Shown: in pieces, positions 10,361 through 21,632 of the stretch
How the letters are laid out: every line of letters starts with the position of its first letter
Position numbering within the stretch: the stretch's first letter is position 1
DNA from: Annona cherimola
Lineage: Eukaryota; Streptophyta; Magnoliopsida; Magnoliales; Annonaceae
Length of the DNA: 64,000 bases
Direction of reading: 5' to 3'
Assembly (NCBI GenBank): GCA_030490835.1
Contig: CM059977.1
Coordinates: 8,832,765 to 8,896,764 of the forward strand
The notes under the pieces: generated by a model
What the model was told of the DNA's origin: nothing
Databases searched by the model: none
Seen by the model: only the letters and a program-made list of their open reading frames with translations
Translations under genes and position numbers: made by a program

Positions 10361-13130
10361 GTTGTCGTTTTAATTTATTGCAATACTTTCATCTCCTAAG
10401 TAATTTGCTGGATGTCTAAGCATGCATTAATTAAATCTCGATTGCAAGTGACCGTGATGGTTAATTTGCGTTCACCGTATTCTATAGAAATAACAACCTT
10501 AGTTACGTGGTATTGCAATAGGAAATTAGAATGGTGTGTTGATGATTACTAGTTATGATGTATAGACCTAAAATTTGGAGTGTTAATGGTTATTGTAAAC
10601 ATGTTTATAAATGAGTTTATGCTGAGATTTTTAAATAAATAGTTTATGATTTGCCAACCTGTTTAATTATTTAATAAATAAATGGATTATGATTGAGATT
10701 TTATAGTTTGTCAACCCATTCAGTAACCCATCTATTTCGTAACTCATTTAACCGTCAACCCATTTACAATATATTAAAATGGATATATAACTGAATATAT
10801 TTCCTAAATCTTAAATTTATTTTTCCCATTTTAATTTTCTATTATTTATTGTCTCTATTTTGATTTTTTATTTTTTTCCTATGTTTGCAATTCTATATCA
10901 TCTTTCCTACTGTCGTGCCTTAGAATTACCATCATCATCACTATCATCAATAAAATTTTTCTTCCCTCTTTATCTCTTTTTCTTCTTCTCCATTTTAGAT
11001 AGTCCCTCTCTTCATATCTCTTCTCTTTCATTTCCCCCATCTCTAATCTTTTTCATCTTTATCTCTGTTATTGTTTACCCCTTTGTCTTTTCTTTCTTTG
11101 TCTCAACAAACCGCTATCATTCTTTGTGCTAGCGTATTGAATATGCACTCTTCTCCCGGTGAAGGTTTAGCCATGCCATGTATCCCGTCAGTGTACAGTA
11201 ATTCATCACCACAATTATGAACAATACACACTCAACTTTGAATTAGTTTAATTTTTATTTGCTTGTAATATATATATAACCCATTAACAATCCAGACCCG
11301 GTTATTAAATTATATATATATATAATTTATTAACAATCTCTTGATGCATTTATTAAATGAGTTGTAAATGGTAGGATTAGATTTTTTTAATTGAATTAAT
11401 AAAATTTTACGGTTGAGAATTTTTTAAATGAATTCGGATTATGATTAGACTCTGACTTGTTGAACTCAATCTGTTAACACTTGTACTCAAAATAAAATAG
11501 TTTATTCCATATATCTTCACTTGCCTAATCCCTTGTACGAAATACAAATAGATGTAATGCTGTTATAATCGTATATGTGAGTGCGTGCGTGGCCGTCCAA
11601 GTGAATATATGGAGTCTGTATCTTGTGGTGAAAGTGAAATCGATATATCGCACCTTTCTAAACAACATCTCGATTTGTTGTTAACAAGTACGACGGGGTC
11701 ACGCTTCAAATGCTTGCTTAAGGCAAAATTCTCTCGTTTCTGGTCTTGTTTCTAATATTTGTTCAAGCAAAATATTTTTTCACGTGGAATTTTACATTTC
11801 CTGATTTTGTTAATATTTTTGAATTTCGAAAAGAAAAAATAGCATGTTTCATGCATCAGCCCACGAAAATGCAAGTTTTTTCCTTTTTGAAAACTTAAAG
11901 TTATTAAACAAAATAAAACGATGTAAATTTTCAGATGAGGAAATGACCCCAGCAAAAGAAACGCGAAAACAAAACTACCAAAAGACTACGCCTCAAAGTT
12001 GATAGCAAGTATTAACACCCAGACACAAACACAAAGTGAAGAGAATTTCTTAGGAATGAATTCAAGGTGCCTTTAAGTCTTTAAAACAAAAAGAATATAG
12101 CATATTTATTAAAGTGTTTTAGCACATCCTAACGCTTAAAAAACTCTTAGCAAATTGAATTATGAAAGAAAATTATGAAGACTGGTAAAATACAATTTAA
12201 TAAAAAAAATAAATTCGGAATTCACTAAAAATAGTAAAAGTAAAAAAATAAAAAAGAATTTGTTATAATTGTCGTGATGTTGGCCTTTAAAATAACTTCT
12301 CATTAATATCTTGTAGCTACCTTAATTTTTCTATGATAAAAAAGTTACAATTATTTGAAGTTGTCTTATTTTTTTATTACGTAAAGACCTTTGCACGTCG
12401 TGTCTTCACAATCCTACCCACTCAAGGATTTTATCTACTTAGCATCCTACATCAAGAAAGATCTTGATTTTTTATCGATATATATATATATATATGCATC
12501 ACATTTCAATTGATATTACAATTAAGCTCCTAAAATATCAAAATTTAGATTTGAAACTGAGACATGGGTAAAAAAGAGGTGTTGCCTCTTACCACTTGCA
12601 CTAGCCGCAAGTGGCAGGGAAAGATCTTGATTAAGCTCATATATATGTAAAAAAAAAGAAAAGGAAAAACATGCATGTGCATTTTTAAAAGCTAAATATT
12701 TAATAATAATAATAATAAAGGAAAACTAATATCAATACTTACAATTTTCTTTGAGATTTTTTAGAAATCACCACTTGAATAACTAAGTGGGTAAATATGA
12801 GTACATATAGAGTATTAAGACATGGAAGTCCAAAGTTCAAAGTTAGATAGAGACAATAGAGTCATTATTCCTCTCTTAAATTGCATGTTCATTAGCTACA
12901 TAGTCATCCAAATTAGGTGGCTGAATAATAAAAAAAAAAATTTCCCCAGTTTATTAAATACCAGTCACGGTACCATTATCCTTTCCCAATACATCGAAAA
13001 ACAAAACCTTGCCTTTCAGAATACCGAAAAAAAAACCCTTGCCCAAGTAGTGTAGTGATTTAATTCTCTTATGGAAAAAGTTCAAGGTTACGTGGGAAAT
13101 AGCCAAGTATAACAAAGTCGGATTATACTT
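10361..13130. other. Intergenic DNA downstream of the sulfotransferase, repeats only
   Basis: 10361-10440 is probably the 3' UTR. 10560-11490 contains scattered AACCCATT and TAACCCGG-like motifs resembling a decayed hAT-type non-autonomous element, with TA runs near 11265 and 11310. 10860-11130 is pyrimidine-rich and open for 90 codons without any domain. 12470-12497 is an (AT)n run, and 12702-12718 a TAA-type microsatellite. No gene or RNA was recognised. Confidence 0.4.
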
Positions 13131-13780
13131 AGGAGTAAAATTTGGTTCAAAAAAATTGGTTCTGGGTTGAACATAATCTTATCCTATTATCAAAAAAATT
13201 CTACTCTACCCTATTTAGGTTGGTTCAAGTTTTGTATCTAAATTGGTTTCTTTAAAATGGACATTATATTATATTTGAAAACTTTAATTTTATTACGAAT
13301 CTTACTTAAAACCTATAATAAAGATAATGATAATAATATAATTTTTGAAATATATTTCTTAAGTTTACTAAATAATAAATAAATTAAATAAGTTTCTATA
13401 TATCTAAACCATATTTTTATGTCTTTTACTATTAAAGATATTTCATAAAATATATATTACACATCTATTAATAATTCGTATCAATTCCAGACTGGACCTT
13501 GGAACTTATTCCATCTTGATTTAATTGGAACCTACTTTAAACTATGAGTATAAAAATAGAAATTTACCTTACCTATTTTATGATACTCAACGAGTTGATC
13601 CATGGATACATTACCCAAATCACACCCCCTAATTATATGTTGGAGGCAAATCTTGCTCCTCACATCTTGACCACTTTAAAAAATTTTAGCCCTAGTTGGT
13701 TTATAACCAGTATTTATAAAACTTCAACTCTAACCTAAATTCATTTAATACATATGACCGAATAGGGTTGCCAGTTGTTA
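13131..13780. repeat. Decayed dispersed repeat, family N
   Basis: Text such as TAAAACCTATAATAAAGAT and TATTTCATAAAATATATATT recurs in the same order at about 43830-44090 and in its duplicate at about 61720-61925. The ends could not be fixed, so the class is unknown. Confidence 0.45.
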
Positions 13781-13875
13781 ACGAGCTAATCAAATAGGTT
13801 AAATAATAAAAAATAAACTATTTTAAATTTAATCATAAATAATAATTCGCCACTTGCAGCATATCTGTATATAAG

Positions 13876-15162
13876 TGTAGCACCCGCCGTGAGCGCTACG
13901 GTGGGCTCGGAATGGTTTTCCTCGCATTGGAAATCTGGATCGTGTTGGACAATGATGTGGGCTTAGATTTCCTGCATCCACATGGGGTTAAAACGTGTTA
14001 GGCTTTTCATTTTTTAGAAAAGTTGGCATATGGGCATTTTCTCGTGATTTCGGCAGCATAACGCCTAAGACGGGGCCTTCAGTACATGAGTCAAGTCACA
14101 AATCCGGCAGCATAACGACAGTGTATTATGCTGGAACCTGTGGACCCATGTGCACCCACCTTGCCGGGGCGTTAGCTTAAACACGCACACAAGAAAATAA
14201 AAAAATGGAGTCGCCACTGATCTTTAAAGAGATATCAGTCCCTATTTAATGAAATAAGGCACTTAATCACACAGAGTTTGGGTTTCGGCCTGCGGATTGA
14301 AGCAAATACGGCAAAAATCTGCCAACCCGAGGCGGTTTACACGGCGTAAAAGGGGAAAAATAAGAAGATTTGAGAGAACGGGAGTGATGGAAAATGGGAA
14401 AATGGGAAGAGAAGCTTGCGGCTTGGAGAGCGTGAAAACCGGGATGCCGGGGCGTTGCTGCAGACTCCCGTCCTCCGCTTTGGGATGCCTCTCTTCAAGT
14501 GTCCCAAATGAGAGGGGTGTCTCTCCTTTTATAGATGTTGGAGTGGGCTTTTGGGCCACTTGGAGTCATGGACTTAGTCCATGGGCTTGGGCTTGAGATG
14601 AGATCATGGGCATGGGCTTGAGCTTGAGGTGAGAGCATGAGCTTTGAGCTTGAAGTGAGAGCATGGGCTTTGAGCTTGAAGTGAGAGCATGGGTTTGAGC
14701 TTGAGTTGAGAGCATTAGCTTTGAGCTTGAAGTGAGAGCATGGACTTGAGCTTGAGTTGAGAGCATGGGCCTTGGGCTTGAGTTGGTTGGACTTGGTCCA
14801 TGAGCTTGAGCTTGGCGGACTCCTTCCATAGTGGGCTGGAACTTGGTGGGCTAGAGCTTGGCTAAGCCCGTTGTTTTAGGTGGGCCGTTGTAGAGGCTTA
14901 AAGTTGTGGAAAAGCCTGCTTCTGAGTCTTGGGTTGCTTTGTGGAGCCCGTTGAAGGTGGCTTGTAGGAGCTTCGCTCTTTGTGGGCTGGACCTGTTTTG
15001 TTGAAAAAGCCTACTTCGAGGCTTAGTGGAGCTTCGCTCCTGTGGGTTGAGTGCGGGTGTGCCCGCTTAGCTGGCTTGAACTTCCTTTGTGTTTTGAATT
15101 TGCTTGGACTTGTAATCCATTTCAATTTATCCATATTTGGGCCCAACGGTAGGGTGTCAACA
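13876..15162 (+). mobile_element. Solo LTR of an LTR retrotransposon (1287 bp)
   Basis: The element begins TGTAGCACCC and ends GGTGTCAACA, the TG...CA ends expected of an LTR. The 5-bp sequence ATAAG flanks it exactly on both sides (13871-13875 and 15163-15167), a typical target duplication. There is no gag-pol and no second LTR nearby, so this is probably a solo LTR left by recombination between the two LTRs. The interior contains GGAGTCGCCACTGATCTTT, a phrase common in plant LTR/LARD elements as far as I recall, and a TTTTATAGATG stretch at about 14528. The superfamily cannot be decided. ORFs inside show no domain. Confidence 0.8.
14585..14800. repeat. Imperfect tandem repeats inside the solo LTR
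   Basis: A unit of roughly 36 bp built from GAGCTTGAAGTGAGAGCATG is repeated about six times with small changes (GGGCTTTGAGCTTGAAGTG, GGTTTGAGCTTGAGTTG). On the minus strand it reads as an HALTSSSKLMLS-like peptide repeat, which is a by-product. Confidence 0.85.
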
Positions 15163-15167
15163 ATAAG

Positions 15168-15433
15168 AATCAATAAATTTCTCCAAGTCAAATTTATACA
15201 TCAGTGCCTAGCTAATAGTCTAACACCCATTTTATCCCTATACATAAGAGATGTAATATGTGCATATAATATTTGATTAATAACCGATTAATCGATAACG
15301 AATCGATTTTCCACTTTCACGGAGACCACTTGTTTCCAAGAGGCTATCTCGGTTTGCTTATGACTGGTGTACTCCGATGAACATGCATAAGTAAATTCAA
15401 ATCCTAAAATGGCCGGTTGATCATTTCAGACCG
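15168..15433. other. Intergenic DNA, no gene recognised
   Basis: No coding signal or bounded element. A short ATTAATCGATAACGAATCGA palindrome-like stretch sits near 15285. Confidence 0.35.
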
Positions 15434-15634
15434 TTCTATATATATTTTTAAATTTATTTTAATAAATATGTTAATCTAGTCATATTTAATTCATAAACTA
15501 AATTTTACATTTTTGGATACTTTATTTAAAAATCTAAAATAATCATATGCACATATCCAAAAATAGTAAAATTTAATTTATAGGTTAAATATAACTATAT
15601 TAACATATTTATAAAAAAATTTAAAAAAAACAGA
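15434..15634. repeat. Foldback (hairpin) MITE, family F
   Basis: Left arm ATATGTTAATCTAGTCATAT is answered by the right arm ATATAACTATATTAACATAT, and inner arms CATTTTTGGATA / TATCCAAAAATA pair around a centre near 15530. No target duplication was recognised. Confidence 0.6.
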
Positions 15635-16500
15635 AAAATATGTTTTTTGACCCTGAGACGAGCGGTGCTCAACATATTCTCTACTTACCTTGAATAGTAG
15701 GGAAAAAAATCTTAAAATCTGCTGCGAAGAGTCGAAGACTATAGTATTTCTCTCAATTCTCTGGCAGCAGCCCAAAGTCGCACTCCCTCAGTCCCTCTTC
15801 CCCCTCCTAACCGCCCCTTTTCTTTAAATAATCGTCCACCCTCTAATCACTCTCCATTACCTGATTACCGGGGCTTTCACGTACAGGACCGTGAAGGAGG
15901 CGGTCATGTATAAGAACTTTTTTGCTTATCCGCACATCATGAGAGGTGGGTCTCACGTGGGAAAAAAAATTCATTTTAAATTTTTAGTACACCGTAATTT
16001 GAATACAACCCATCTTTAAAACGATAAAAACTATGTAAGGCCTGTTCGGAAGGATACCCATTGTTTGAATGGAGTGTAAAAATGAGGTGATAATGTAATG
16101 ACATTTATCGAAAATGAAGAAAATTATATTTTTTTAATTGGTATATATATTGTGACAACTGATATTACAAATCAATTGCATTTACAATCCTCACTTTTAG
16201 AGGGATGTCTAGTAAATACTTTCATACTTAGAGGGACACTTGTAAAATACCCCAAACTGGGGGATAAATTTTACTCTCCCACGAAGGTGAGGTTCAAACG
16301 TAGATGTTGGCTGTGCGCAATTATTCGTGACCTGGGGGTTATGCCCCTGCCATGCAAAAAATTATATGAAAAATATAAAAAGTTATATTTGTAATGTAAG
16401 AAAGTGTCTTGGAACTTGGAAGTGGAAAAAACTATCCAATATACATCCTGTCACCAAGATAATGGAATCTTCATGGCACTCCAGTTTATGCTAAAAAATT
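15635..16500. other. Intergenic DNA, no gene recognised
   Basis: Short open frames at 16098-16394 and 16404-16586 show no domain and mostly reflect a decayed repeat. 15780-15960 is less AT-rich but holds no ORF. Confidence 0.35.
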
Positions 16501-16503
16501 TAG

Positions 16504-18112
16504 AGTGTGTTTGGAACAATGTTGTCAGAACCGAACCGATGATTGAACCGGTAAAGGAATTGATCTGGTTTGAACCGAACTGGTGACGTCAGCATGATAT
16601 ATTTTTGATGTCATAAATATTAATTTTTTTTTAAATTTTAAATAAATATATTGATAAAATTATATTTTTATAAATTCTAAATATATATGTTAGATTTTAA
16701 TGACCACAATATAAGAACAAAACATGCAGGAAAAATTCATTTAACATGCATTTAAAATTTTTTTCTCAAATAGACAATTAAAATAATGTTTACAATATTA
16801 GCATATAAACAATCAACAATTAAATGATTAATCATGCAATGAATTTCAGTATGTTTTGCAATAACAATAATTGATAATAAAAATTACATTAACTGGTAAT
16901 AAAATTGAATCATTGATAATTTGATATTATAATTTATAAGAGACACATGCGCAAAATCCACCAAAAAATTTGATATTATAATTATTAATTAAGCACAAAA
17001 TTGTTGTTGCTCGGTGAGCCAGCGACAAGGAGAGAGGAGACAGGCGGCGAGGCAGGCGCACTGAGGAGGAGGATGAGTGGGAGATGACGGCTGCGAAGGA
17101 GGAGACGAAAGCCGCGGGGACGGCGCGACGCACGTGACGAGAGGAGGAGATGCTGAGACAGGCAGCCGCGATGAGGTGTCGTCGCCGATTGCTGAACGCG
17201 TGCTGCCGCTGTGAGGTGAGGCGGCGACGGCGAGCCGGCAATGGCGAGACGGCGATGGCGAGAGAGGAGACAGGCGCACCGAGGAGGAGGCTGGACAGCG
17301 CAGCGGGCGCGACGAGAGAGGAGAGATGGTGGTGCGATGTGGAGCGGAGGAGCCGAGGAGGAGGAGGAGGGACGACCAGCGCGACGAGGAGTGGAGAAGG
17401 ACAACGGGAGACGCCGGCCGTGAAGGAGGAGACAGAAGCCGCTGTGAGGTGAGGCGGCCGCTAAAGGACGAGCGAGAGACGGCTGAGAGCGTGTTGCCGC
17501 TGTGAGGTGAGGCGGTGAAACGGCAAAGGAGATCAAGGCGGGCCGACGAGGAACAGGAAACCAGACGCCGGGCGTCAGATTGGGGTAGACGCAGAGGGGT
17601 GCGGCGCAGCGGTAGCAGGTGCGGCGTGCGGGTTAGGGTTTTCCATTTTCATTTTTTTTTGAAAATATTTATATTATTTAAGAGAAAACCGTGCAAACCG
17701 GGCGAATCCAGTCCAACTGGCGATTCGACGGTTCGCACGGTTTTTACCTATCAAACCGAACCGTATATAATCGAACCGGTACCTGGACTGGTCGGACCGG
17801 CCGGTCCGGTCTGGTTCTGATAACATTGGTTTGGAAAGTGATAAAATATTTGGATGAAAAGTTTTTGATTGAAAAATTATTAAAATGAGAGGAAATGATG
17901 TGATATGATAATGGTAATGATGAGAAATAAAGAGAATAAAGTTCAAATATATAGATTAGTTGCATGGATAATTGTGTATAAATGATTAAAAAATAGGAAA
18001 GTTTATATAAAAAAATATGAAGAAATAATTAAAAATTAGATAATTATGAAGAGAGAAAGTTTTAGATTGAAAGGTTTAGTTTGAAAGTTTTTGTTAAAAA
18101 CAAATATACTCT
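16504..18112 (+). mobile_element. Tourist-like MITE (family M) split by a hAT element
   Basis: Left end GAGTGTGTTTGGAA lies at 16504-16516 and the rest of the MITE (GTTTGGAAAGTGATAAAA ... CAAATATACTC) resumes at 17829. Between them sits the 1312-bp hAT element. Joined at the 8-bp duplication, the MITE has the normal family length of about 300 bp. TTA precedes it and TAA follows it. Confidence 0.75.
16517..17828. mobile_element. Non-autonomous hAT element with GC-rich core (1312 bp)
   Basis: The ends are CAATGTTGTCAGAACC and GGTTCTGATAACATTG, inverted repeats with one mismatch. The 8-bp sequence GTTTGGAA is duplicated exactly at 16509-16516 and 17829-17836, which is diagnostic of hAT. Subterminal DNA is rich in ACCGG/CCGGT motifs. 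The core at about 17020-17620 is strikingly GC-rich and CpG-rich against AT-rich surroundings, and contains three copies of CGCTGTGAGGTGAGGCGG (about 17207, 17438, 17498). It has long frames on both strands (183 aa on minus), all low-complexity Arg/Ser/Pro-rich and without a transposase domain. Confidence 0.85.
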
Positions 18113-18114
18113 AA

Positions 18115-18857
18115 GGGTGTGTTTGAGAAGTGATAAAATTTTTAGATGAATGATGTATTTGAGAGTAATAAATCATTTGGTGTAACATCCCACATCAGTT
18201 AGGATGAAAAAGGGAGCGTGGGCTATACGTGGAGGCCGCTGGTAACTTTGACGAGGCGTCTTTTAGGGTACATTTAAGGTACTCAAAAGGACAAAACCGT
18301 GCGGGCTAAGGCCTAAAGCGGATAATACCTGCGACAGTTGGGTCGGGCTATTACTAATGGTATCAGAGCAGACTCCCGATATCCTGTTAGTGTGTCCAGT
18401 GGGAATTCATCCAGTGAGGACGTTGGAGCCCTAAGGAGGGTGGATGTAACATCCCAGATCAGTTAGGATGAAGGAGGGAGCCTGGACTATAAGTGAAGGC
18501 CAATGGTAACTCTGTTGAGGCGCCTTTTGGGGTATATTCGGGTACCCAAAAGAACAAAACAGTGTGGGTTAAGGCCCAAAGCAGACAATACCTATGACAG
18601 TTGGGCCGAGGTGTTACATTTGGTGTAAAGTTTTTAGGAGTAAAAATTATAAAATAATATGATATGATAAGAATAATAACGAAGAATAAAAAGAATAAAG
18701 TTAAAATAGATAAATTAGTTATATGAGTAGTTGTGTAGAAATTATCGAAAAACAAAATAGTTGTATATGAAGATGTGGAAAAATGATTAAAAAATACAGT
18801 AGTTATGGAGAGTGAAAAGTTTTAGCTTGAAATTTTTTCTTCTTGCCAGACACACCC
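18115..18857 (+). mobile_element. Tourist-like MITE (family M) hosting a TRIM retrotransposon
   Basis: Left end GGGTGTGTTTGAGAAG and right end TTCTTGCCAGACACACCC are inverted repeats. TAA lies directly outside both ends (18112-18114 and 18858-18860), the 3-bp duplication of PIF/Harbinger (Tourist-like) elements; this copy gives the family its classification. The TRIM at 18181-18618 is inserted in it. No coding. Confidence 0.82.
18181..18618 (+). mobile_element. Complete TRIM retrotransposon (438 bp)
   Basis: Two LTRs of about 175 bp, 18181-18355 and 18445-18618, both start TGTAACATCCCA(C/G)ATCAG; the right one ends GTGTTACA, while the left end is mutated (TTACT). The primer-binding site TGGTATCAGAGC at 18358-18369 matches the 3' end of initiator-Met tRNA. 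A purine-rich tract AAGGAGGGTGGA precedes the right LTR. The internal domain is only about 89 bp. TTTGG flanks it at 18176-18180 and 18619-18623. All parts needed for mobilisation in trans are present with no coding, as in terminal-repeat retrotransposons in miniature. The 5S-like box of Cassandra elements was not seen. Confidence 0.92.
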
Positions 18858-18860
18858 TAA

Positions 18861-19095
18861 AAGTTTTTGAAATGAAAGAAAATAATATGATAATATATGA
18901 GTAATAATGAGGAAAAAAGAAAACAAAATTAAAATAAATATGTTAATTGTATAAGTAGTGTAAAATTGATTGAAAAGTAAGATAGTTTGCATAGAAAAAT
19001 ATAAAAAATAATAAAAAATAAGATAGTTGTAGAGAGTGAAAAGTTTTAAATTAAAAAGTTTTAATTTATAATTTTAAAAAACAAACGCGTCTAAA
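18861..19095 (+). mobile_element. Truncated Tourist-like MITE (family M)
   Basis: Starts directly after the previous MITE, lacks the left terminal repeat, and carries the family body (GAAAGAAAATAATATGATAA, AATTGTATAAGTAGTG) ending near ACAAACGCGTC. Confidence 0.5.
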
Positions 19096-19734
19096 TTAAA
19101 AAGTTTTTTGATGAAAAGTTTTATTAAAAACAAAAAATGGTCAGAGTGCTAGACTACAATCCTACGTAGATTTTCACATATGGTTTCCACGTTTGCGCAT
19201 GTTACAACCATAAGATATCTTGCTGTTTTGGGTTGCTGTCACACATTAGCGTATAATGACTAGATAGTCATATGCAGGTATACAAAGGTGTAAATTGGGT
19301 TGGGTTGAGTTAAACATAACCTAACCCACCTTATAAAATTTCAACTCAATCTTACTTTCAATTTTATTTTTCACACATCAAGCTAACACTATTTAACCCT
19401 ATAAAAATCAATTCGGTTTGGATTAAAAATTGGGTTAATAAATATATAACATTTAAAAATATTTTACTTAATTAAATCTATTTTAAATATAAATTTATAT
19501 GAAAAATAAAAGTTAATTCTTTTCATAGGAGAACTTTCTAATATAGGACTTTTCAGGCGGTATGATTGGGCTTGTGATTGGTGAAACTGCTACCTCCTCT
19601 CTAGGGTGATGGATTCCTGCAACAAGGGTGGTGTCTATTGGCTCTTGGTTTTTCGGTGGAGATGGAAGACAACTGTCGGTTTTGTGCCACCAGTTGTTTG
19701 GGGGAGGCTGATGGTGGAAAAGATGGGTTGCATT
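19096..19734. other. Intergenic DNA, no gene recognised
   Basis: 19280-19450 holds a GGGTTGGGTTGAGTT ... CCTAACCCACC repeat that resembles decayed hAT-type sequence. 19530-19734 is a less AT-rich segment with no domain. It is interrupted at 19735 by a hAT element and continues at 20448. Confidence 0.35.
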
Positions 19735-20439
19735 TAGGGGTGGGAATCGGGGTGAGCCATACTGGGTCGCGGTTTGTCCAACCATAATCATACTTTTTAA
19801 AAATTGAGTTTGACCCTCTTTTTATTTCGGGTCGAGACAAGGTCGGTTTGACTCTTACTTTTCTTTTAATAGGTTTCGGGATAAACTTCGGGTTGGTATC
19901 AGATCTGTTTCGGGATAGCGGGTCGGGTCAAAAATACGGGTCAAAAATAAATTTAAGAGTTTATATACCCATCAAACACAAGTATACATCTATACTAAAT
20001 TTAAATATTATATGCTTCAACATTTCACTAATTATCAAAAAACACATCATTAAAAAAAACAAAACAAAATATAGTATAAATTTATTAAAATAGGTTAATA
20101 TATAATTACACATAAGGTTTATATATGCACAAATTCTTTTTATTGATTCTTATATTGCTTTCTGAATAAATTGATTTTTCTATTGTTGATAAAGTTGATT
20201 ATAAAAAAAGAAGAATTGTGAAAGAAAATAATAAAAATAATATTTAAACGTAGACTTATAATTTTTAATAAATTAATATATGCGATGCGGGTCAGGACAT
20301 GGTTGACCCACTCCAACCCTATTTTTGAATTCGGGTAAAAATTTCTGAATTATCCCCATACCAGGTCAAAAATATATTAGTTTTATCCCGCCAAAAATGG
20401 GTCGGGTCACGCGTCGACCCAACCAAATTCTCACCTCTA
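19735..20439. mobile_element. Non-autonomous hAT element, copy 1 (705 bp)
   Basis: Ends TAGGGGTGGGAATC and ATTCTCACCTCTA are inverted repeats. GTTGCATT is duplicated exactly at 19727-19734 and 20440-20447, the 8-bp signature of hAT. Subterminal regions are full of GGGTCGGGTC/GACCC motifs; the middle is AT-rich (TATACATCTATACTAAATTT). No transposase is encoded. It is a sister of the element at 20919. Confidence 0.9.
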
Positions 20440-20447
20440 GTTGCATT

Positions 20448-20910
20448 GTCGCTTTAATCAGCTACCACAAATCTGTCTGCTCCCGCGTCGACAACCAGTT
20501 GTGTCTCTGGCTTTCACCGACCAGACCCACTAGCTCAGATTGCTCATCCTCTATTAGGCTAATGCTTGAGACCCACCGAACTAGAGTTGGCCATGCGGCC
20601 GTGTCTGTTGCTGGAGTCAATCGATGTCTCACATTGCTGCGAATTCGAAGATCAAGAGGCGGCCGCAATATCGTGCATTATAGGTTGAGGGAGTTGAGGC
20701 TGGCCAAGTGCCTTGGTTGTGCCGAGGAAGAGGGATCTGGGGATTGGATTGTTGATAGAGTTGGACGAGCTTGCCGGGGTGATCCTTCCTTACTATTAAA
20801 GTGTAAGGAGTTTGAGGGAAATTCACTTTCTTCTCTCCGCTCTCACTCTCGGCTTCCACATTGGCAAAGATGGTGACGGTAGGAGAAGGTAGTGAAAGTA
20901 AAGGAGAAGG
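20448..20910. other. GC-richer unique segment between two hAT elements
   Basis: A 159-aa frame (20397-20876, plus) and a 113-aa frame (minus) overlap here, but both cross hAT sequence and neither shows a domain. The segment is continuous with 19530-19734 once the first hAT is removed, so both elements landed in one older stretch of unknown origin. Confidence 0.35.
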
Positions 20911-20918
20911 GCATGAGA

Positions 20919-21624
20919 TAGGGGTGGGAATCAGGGCGGGTCGGGACGGGACCCTGACCCTACTTTTCAAAAATTTTGTTTGACCCTTATTTTATACCGG
21001 GTCGGGATAAGGTTGGTTTGACCCTTTTTTTTTTTTACCAGGTCTAAGAACAAAATTCGGATCGGTTTCGGGATACCGGGTCGGGTCAAAAATACGAGTC
21101 AAATAAGATAATTTTCAAATTTTATATATCTATCAAACATAAGTATACATCTATACTAAATTTAAATATTATATGTTTCAATATTTCATTAATTATTAAA
21201 AAATACATAATTAAGAAAACAAAACATTTGAAAATATAATATACATTTATTAAAATAGGTTAATATACAATTACACATAAGGGTTATATACGTAATTTTT
21301 TTTTATTGATTATTATATTGCTTTTTGAATAAATTGATTCTTCTATTGTTGATAGAGTTAATTATAAAAAAGTGAAAATTTTGAAAGAAAATAATAATAA
21401 CATTTCAATATAGTCTTATAATTTTTAATAAATTTATATATGCGGGGTGGGTCGGACTCTTCGGGTCAGGACATGGTTGACCCACCCCAACCTTATTTTT
21501 GAATTCGGGTCAAAATTTCTGACTCATCCCTATACCGGATAAACAATGTATTGGTTTTACCCGGCCAAAAACAGGTCGGGTCAATACCGGGTCACGGGTC
21601 GACCCGCCCCAATTCCCACCCCTA
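20919..21624. mobile_element. Non-autonomous hAT element, copy 2 (706 bp)
   Basis: Ends TAGGGGTGGGAATC and ATTCCCACCCCTA. Flanks GCATGAGA (20911-20918) and GCCTGAGA (21625-21632) form an 8-bp duplication with one mismatch. It matches copy 1 across its length, with the same subterminal GGGTCGGG/GACCC arrays and the same AT-rich centre, in the same orientation. Confidence 0.9.
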
Positions 21625-21632
21625 GCCTGAGA

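Noticed and set aside
10860..11132. 90-aa hydrophobic frame
   Set aside because: Produced by a pyrimidine-rich repeat tract; no start context or domain.
16985..17536. 183-aa minus-strand and 100-aa plus-strand frames in a GC-rich island
   Set aside because: Low-complexity Arg/Ser/Pro text on both strands, wholly inside a hAT element with defined ends; no domain.
18181..18618. Cassandra-type TRIM carrying 5S RNA sequence
   Set aside because: The LTR start and primer site fit TRIMs generally, but no 5S internal promoter sequence was seen.
20397..20970. 159-aa and 113-aa overlapping frames
   Set aside because: Both run across hAT element ends into the unique segment, so neither can be a native gene.
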